From: Halodurantibacterium daqingensis
Lineage (GTDB): Bacteria > Pseudomonadota > Alphaproteobacteria > Rhodobacterales > Rhodobacteraceae
Assembly: GCF_042666235.1 (NCBI RefSeq)
Contig: NZ_JBHTFQ010000003.1
Coordinates: 341,638-405,637 of the forward strand
Length of the DNA stretch: 64,000 nt
Direction of reading: 5' to 3'
Shown: piece by piece, positions 61,439 to 64,000 of the stretch
Position numbering within the stretch: the stretch's first letter is position 1
How the letters are laid out: each line of letters opens with the position of its first letter
Translations under genes and position numbers: made by a program
Notes under the pieces: generated by a model
The model's database searches: none
Told to the model about the DNA's origin: nothing
Seen by the model: the letters and a program-made list of their open reading frames with translations, nothing else

Positions 61439-63241
61439 CTAGTTCGGCAGGGCAAAGACCGTCAGCTGCCCGCCAAGGGCGGTGTAGTCGGACAGCGCCG
61501 CATAGCCGCCGACCGCGCCAAGCCCGTCGTTGGGATTTGTGAGGCCCGCCGCAAGGCCGATGCCTGCCCAGCCACCGATGCCCGAAAGCACGCCGATATA
61601 CTGGCGCCCGTCATGTTCGTAGGTCATGACGTTGCCGATGATGCCCGAGGGCGTCTTGAAGCGGTACAGCTCCTCCCCGGTTTCGGCATCGACCGCCTTG
61701 AGGAAACCCTCGAGCGTGCCATAGAACACCACGTCGCCCGCCGTTGCCAGCGCACCCGACCAGACCGAGAACTGTTCGGGAAGCGACCACTTGATCTCGC
61801 CCTCGACAGCGTCCCAGGCGATGAAGTTGCCCATGCCGCCGTGGCTGTCGGGCGCGGGATACATCGACAGGGTCGCGCCAACATAGGGCTGGCCTGCGGT
61901 GTAGCTGACGCGGAAGGGCTCGTAATCCATGCAGACGTGGTTCGTCGGCACGTAGAACAGTCCGGTATTCGGCGAATAGGCGGCCGGCTGCTGGTCCTTG
62001 GTGCCAAGGGCTGCGGGGCAGATGCCGGTGGTGTTGACATCCTCACCCTGCTGGGCGGTCGAATACTCGGCCACGACCTGGGGGCGACCATACTGGTCGG
62101 ACTCCGGGTCCATCTCGACATGCGTCGCCCAGTTCACCGCCGGGTCGTATTTCTCGGCCAGCAGCAATTCGCCGGTTTCGCGGTCCATCGTATAGGCAAA
62201 GCCGTTCCGGTCGAAGTTGACCAGCAGCTTGCGCATTTCGCCGTTGAACTCCTTGTCGACAAGGATGTTCTCGTTCACGCCGTCATAGTCCCATTCGTCA
62301 TGCGGGGTTTTCTGATAGACCCATTTCGCCACGCCCGTATCGGCATCGCGCGCCATGATGGTCATCGACCATTTGTTGTCGCCCGGCCGTTGCGAGGGAT
62401 TCCAGGTCGAGGGGTTGCCGGTGCCGTAATAGACAAGGTTCAGTTCCGGATCATAGCTGAACCAGCCCCAGGTGGTGCCGCCGCCGATCTGCCACTGATC
62501 CCCCTCCCAGCTGTCGAGCGACGAATTGGCGCCGACCGGCTTGCCCAGGGACATGGTGTTTTCCGGGTCGAACAGCATCTCGTCGTCCGGTCCGGTCGAA
62601 TAGGCGCGCCAGACCAGGTCGCCGCTGGCAATGTCATAGGCGGTGACATGGCCGCGCACCCCGTATTCTCCGCCGGAAATGCCGACGATCACCTTGTCGT
62701 TCACCGGCAGCACGGTGGCGGTGTTGGTTTCCCCCTTGGCGGGATCGCCATTCACCACCGACCATTTCACCTCGCCGGTCTTGGCATCAAGCGCCACCAG
62801 CGTTGTATCGGCCTGATGCAGGAAGATGGTGTCATCGGCATAGGCAACGCCGCGATAGACGGTGTCACAGCACATGACGCCGATCACCTCGGGGTCCTGC
62901 TGCGGCTCGTAGCGCCAGATGATGCGGCCATTGTCGTTGAGATCAAGCGCATAGACCGTGTTCGGGAAGGGGGTATGGACATACATCACCCCGTCAACCA
63001 CCAGGGGCGAGCCTTCGTGCCCGCGCAGCACGCCGGTCGAGAACGTCCAGGCGACCTGCAGGTTCGAGACGTTGTCGCGATTGATCTGGTCAAGCTCGGA
63101 GAACCGGGTATTGGCGTAATCCCCGGTCTGGATCGCCCATTGCGTCGAATCCCCGATGCCCTCCATGACGGATTCGTTGGCAAAGAGCGGTGCGGCACTC
63201 AGCATGAGGCTCGCGGTCAGGCTCATGGACAGTAATCTCAT
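61439..63241 (-). CDS. xoxF: XoxF, lanthanide-dependent methanol dehydrogenase
   Basis: A 600-aa periplasmic PQQ enzyme oxidising methanol (and often formaldehyde) with electrons passed to XoxG. The signal peptide is about 22 residues. The eight-bladed propeller shows the vicinal disulfide Cys124-Cys125 (GVMCCDTV), metal-binding Glu192 (GGEYGVRG) and Asn276 (GTGNPSTWN), the catalytic Asp318 and, two residues on, Asp320 (DEWDYDGVN). The second Asp is the ligand found in lanthanide-dependent XoxF and replaced in calcium-dependent MxaF. No mxaI small subunit is present in the window. The start follows GGAGGAGG. Length and residues fit the XoxF5 clade; the clade itself is inferred. Confidence 0.96.
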   Translation of the reverse strand: MRLLSMSLTASLMLSAAPLFANESVMEGIGDSTQWAIQTGDYANTRFSELDQINRDNVSNLQVAWTFSTGVLRGHEGSPLVVDGVMYVHTPFPNTVYALDLNDNGRIIWRYEPQQDPEVIGVMCCDTVYRGVAYADDTIFLHQADTTLVALDAKTGEVKWSVVNGDPAKGETNTATVLPVNDKVIVGISGGEYGVRGHVTAYDIASGDLVWRAYSTGPDDEMLFDPENTMSLGKPVGANSSLDSWEGDQWQIGGGTTWGWFSYDPELNLVYYGTGNPSTWNPSQRPGDNKWSMTIMARDADTGVAKWVYQKTPHDEWDYDGVNENILVDKEFNGEMRKLLVNFDRNGFAYTMDRETGELLLAEKYDPAVNWATHVEMDPESDQYGRPQVVAEYSTAQQGEDVNTTGICPAALGTKDQQPAAYSPNTGLFYVPTNHVCMDYEPFRVSYTAGQPYVGATLSMYPAPDSHGGMGNFIAWDAVEGEIKWSLPEQFSVWSGALATAGDVVFYGTLEGFLKAVDAETGEELYRFKTPSGIIGNVMTYEHDGRQYIGVLSGIGGWAGIGLAAGLTNPNDGLGAVGGYAALSDYTALGGQLTVFALPN

Positions 63242-63316
63242 AGGCTCCTCCTCCCGGTTCAGAAACGAGAAGGCCGCAAGAGGCCCAGGACATGCTTCGG
63301 GCCAGGTGGCGTGGCT

Positions 63317-63333
63317 CTTAAGACCTTCTTATT
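63317..63333. promoter_or_regulatory. Partial CTTAnGAAnTTCnTAAG dyad upstream of xoxF
   Basis: CTTAAGACCTTCTTATT matches the dyad upstream of the binding-protein operon at 11 of its 14 specific positions and shares the TCTTAAGA core. It is 76-92 bp upstream of the xoxF ATG, comparable with 59-75 bp for the other operon. Confidence 0.4.
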
Positions 63334-63389
63334 AGCGAGCTTAGGCAGCGGCGTTTTGTCACGTCAACGATGATGGCCGGGGTCTAAGC

Positions 63390-63400
63390 CCAAAGTATGA
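63390..63400 (-). promoter_or_regulatory. TCATACTTTGG box upstream of xoxF
   Basis: On the minus strand this exact 11-mer points toward xoxF, about 150 bp before its ATG. The other copy is in the divergent SRPBCC/binding-protein intergenic region. It lies between the stop of the cytochrome c gene and xoxF. Confidence 0.45.
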
Positions 63401-63426
63401 GCGTTTTGAAAACCCGTCCGCGCGGC

Positions 63427-63813
63427 TCAGGGGGCGGGCGAGACGCTGGCAAGATAGGCTATCAGGTCGGCGCGCTCGCCCTCGTTGCGGATGCCGGCGA
63501 AGGTCATCTTCGTGCCCGGAACGCTGGCGCGTGGATTGGTGATGAAGGCGTCCAGCGCCTCGGCATCCCAGACAAGGCCGGCGGCGCCGGCCTCGATCAT
63601 GGCGGGCGAGAAACCAAAGCCCTCGTGGGCGCCCGCCTGCCTGCCCAGGACCCCGTGCAGGTTGGGGCCGGCGCGGTTGCTGCCGCCCTCCTCCACCTGA
63701 TGACAGGCCTGACATTTGCGGAAGGCGCGCTCTCCCTTGGCGGGATCTCCCTCGGCCAGTGCCGCGGGGGCGATGCTGAGCGCAAGAAGAAACGGTATGC
63801 TGCGAATGATCAT
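63427..63813 (-). CDS. Class I cytochrome c (iso-cytochrome c2-like)
   Basis: The 128-aa precursor has a signal peptide (IPFLLALSIAPAALA), haem site CQACH (Cys34, Cys37, His38) and axial Met103 in PGTKMTFAGI. This is the pattern of mitochondrial-type cytochrome c/c2 and c550. It follows the glutathione-dependent formaldehyde dehydrogenase gene. In Rhodobacter sphaeroides the iso-cytochrome c2 gene cycI sits next to adhI in this way. It probably carries electrons from XoxG toward the terminal oxidase. Confidence 0.9.
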   Translation of the reverse strand: MIIRSIPFLLALSIAPAALAEGDPAKGERAFRKCQACHQVEEGGSNRAGPNLHGVLGRQAGAHEGFGFSPAMIEAGAAGLVWDAEALDAFITNPRASVPGTKMTFAGIRNEGERADLIAYLASVSPAP

Positions 63814-63903
63814 GGGATATGTCCTTGGATTGCGCGCGCGCAGGCCCGCGCGGCGCTGGCCGTCCCGCCGCCCCCCGCGGGGGCAGCGGTTCGACGCGGC
63901 ATG

Positions 63904-64000
63904 TCAGTATATGACGACCGAGCGGATGCTCTGGCCCTGTTTCATCAGGTCGAAGCCCTTGTTGATGTCGTCAAGCGGCATGGTGTGGGTGATCATCGGG
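63904..64000 (-). CDS. S-(hydroxymethyl)glutathione dehydrogenase, 3' end only
   Basis: Only the last 31 residues are inside the window: PMITHTMPLDDINKGFDLMK, then GQSIRSVVIY and a stop. This is the conserved C-terminus of class III alcohol dehydrogenase (FlhA/AdhI), which oxidises S-hydroxymethylglutathione formed from formaldehyde. The start lies beyond the right edge. Its position before the cytochrome c and xoxF genes fits removal of the formaldehyde XoxF makes. Confidence 0.9.
   Translation of the reverse strand, partial: PMITHTMPLDDINKGFDLMKQGQSIRSVVIY

Noticed and set aside
61439..63241. Calcium-dependent MxaF
   Set aside because: The Asp two residues after the catalytic Asp, and the absence of mxaI in the window, point to XoxF.
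45927..64000. Genomic island or plasmid-like acquisition of the XoxF locus
   Set aside because: I see no tRNA boundary, integrase, insertion sequence or obvious composition shift at its edges, and the gene set is at home in Rhodobacteraceae.

Overview
The window is about two-thirds G+C, densely packed with short intergenic gaps and many 1-4 nt start/stop overlaps, and looks like a chromosomal segment of an alphaproteobacterium of the Rhodobacteraceae/Paracoccaceae type (Rhodobacter, Paracoccus and relatives). The evidence is a circularly permuted two-piece tmRNA, an alpha-type SspB, a long-form dCTP deaminase, RNase E with a large acidic insertion in its S1 region, the yceD-rpmF-plsX-fabH-ihfA-merR gene order, and a lanthanide-type methanol dehydrogenase cluster next to glutathione-dependent formaldehyde dehydrogenase. 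I see no prophage, insertion sequence or CRISPR array.

Bases 1-40 kb are mostly housekeeping. In order: a truncated sigma-54-type activator; rne; ccdA; a membrane hydrolase-like gene coupled to a cytochrome P450; dcd; tRNA-Pro(GGG); the rpmF-plsX-fabH-ihfA-merR block; bamE; msrB; an OlsB-like acyltransferase; an ABC-F ATPase; a nuclease/phospholipase D pair; fumC with two small genes; sspB; a chromate transporter coupled to a phytochelatin-synthase-like protein; ssrA (tmRNA); a PLP enzyme; photolyase; cyclopropane synthase; a cyclotransferase-NUDIX fusion; cysK; an MscS-type channel; an AlaX editing protein; an AI-2E-family permease; the NHEJ pair ku-ligD; and an unusual Tat-exported P450-like protein.

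Bases 40.8-45 kb are a transition zone: a DUF2380-like secreted protein, a roughly 780-bp gene-poor gap carrying nine tandem copies of GACTATGG, and a three-gene ABC importer of unknown substrate.

Bases 44.8-64 kb form one large methanol/alcohol oxidation locus, nearly all on the minus strand. Reading in the direction of transcription from the right edge: glutathione-dependent formaldehyde dehydrogenase (3' end only); a class I cytochrome c; XoxF, with the extra Asp diagnostic of lanthanide enzymes; XoxG, a 4-Cys cytochrome c; XoxJ; a CXXXCW rhodanese-like protein; a second operon encoding the 'PQQ-dependent alcohol dehydrogenase system' (periplasmic binding protein, YVTN beta-propeller, two small periplasmic proteins, ABC exporter ATPase and permease, a conserved periplasmic protein); a SoxYZ-like carrier and a zinc metallohydrolase of the 'quinoprotein relay'; and a seven-gene signalling operon (NarL-type regulator, FIST sensor, soluble hybrid kinase, membrane kinase, OmpR-type regulator, two secreted proteins). 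The intergenic regions upstream of xoxF and of the binding-protein operon share an exact 11-mer and a related dyad, suggesting a common regulon. XoxF would oxidise methanol to formaldehyde in the periplasm, XoxG and the class I cytochrome would carry electrons away, and the glutathione dehydrogenase would clear formaldehyde in the cytoplasm. The roles of the relay, exporter and beta-propeller proteins remain unknown.
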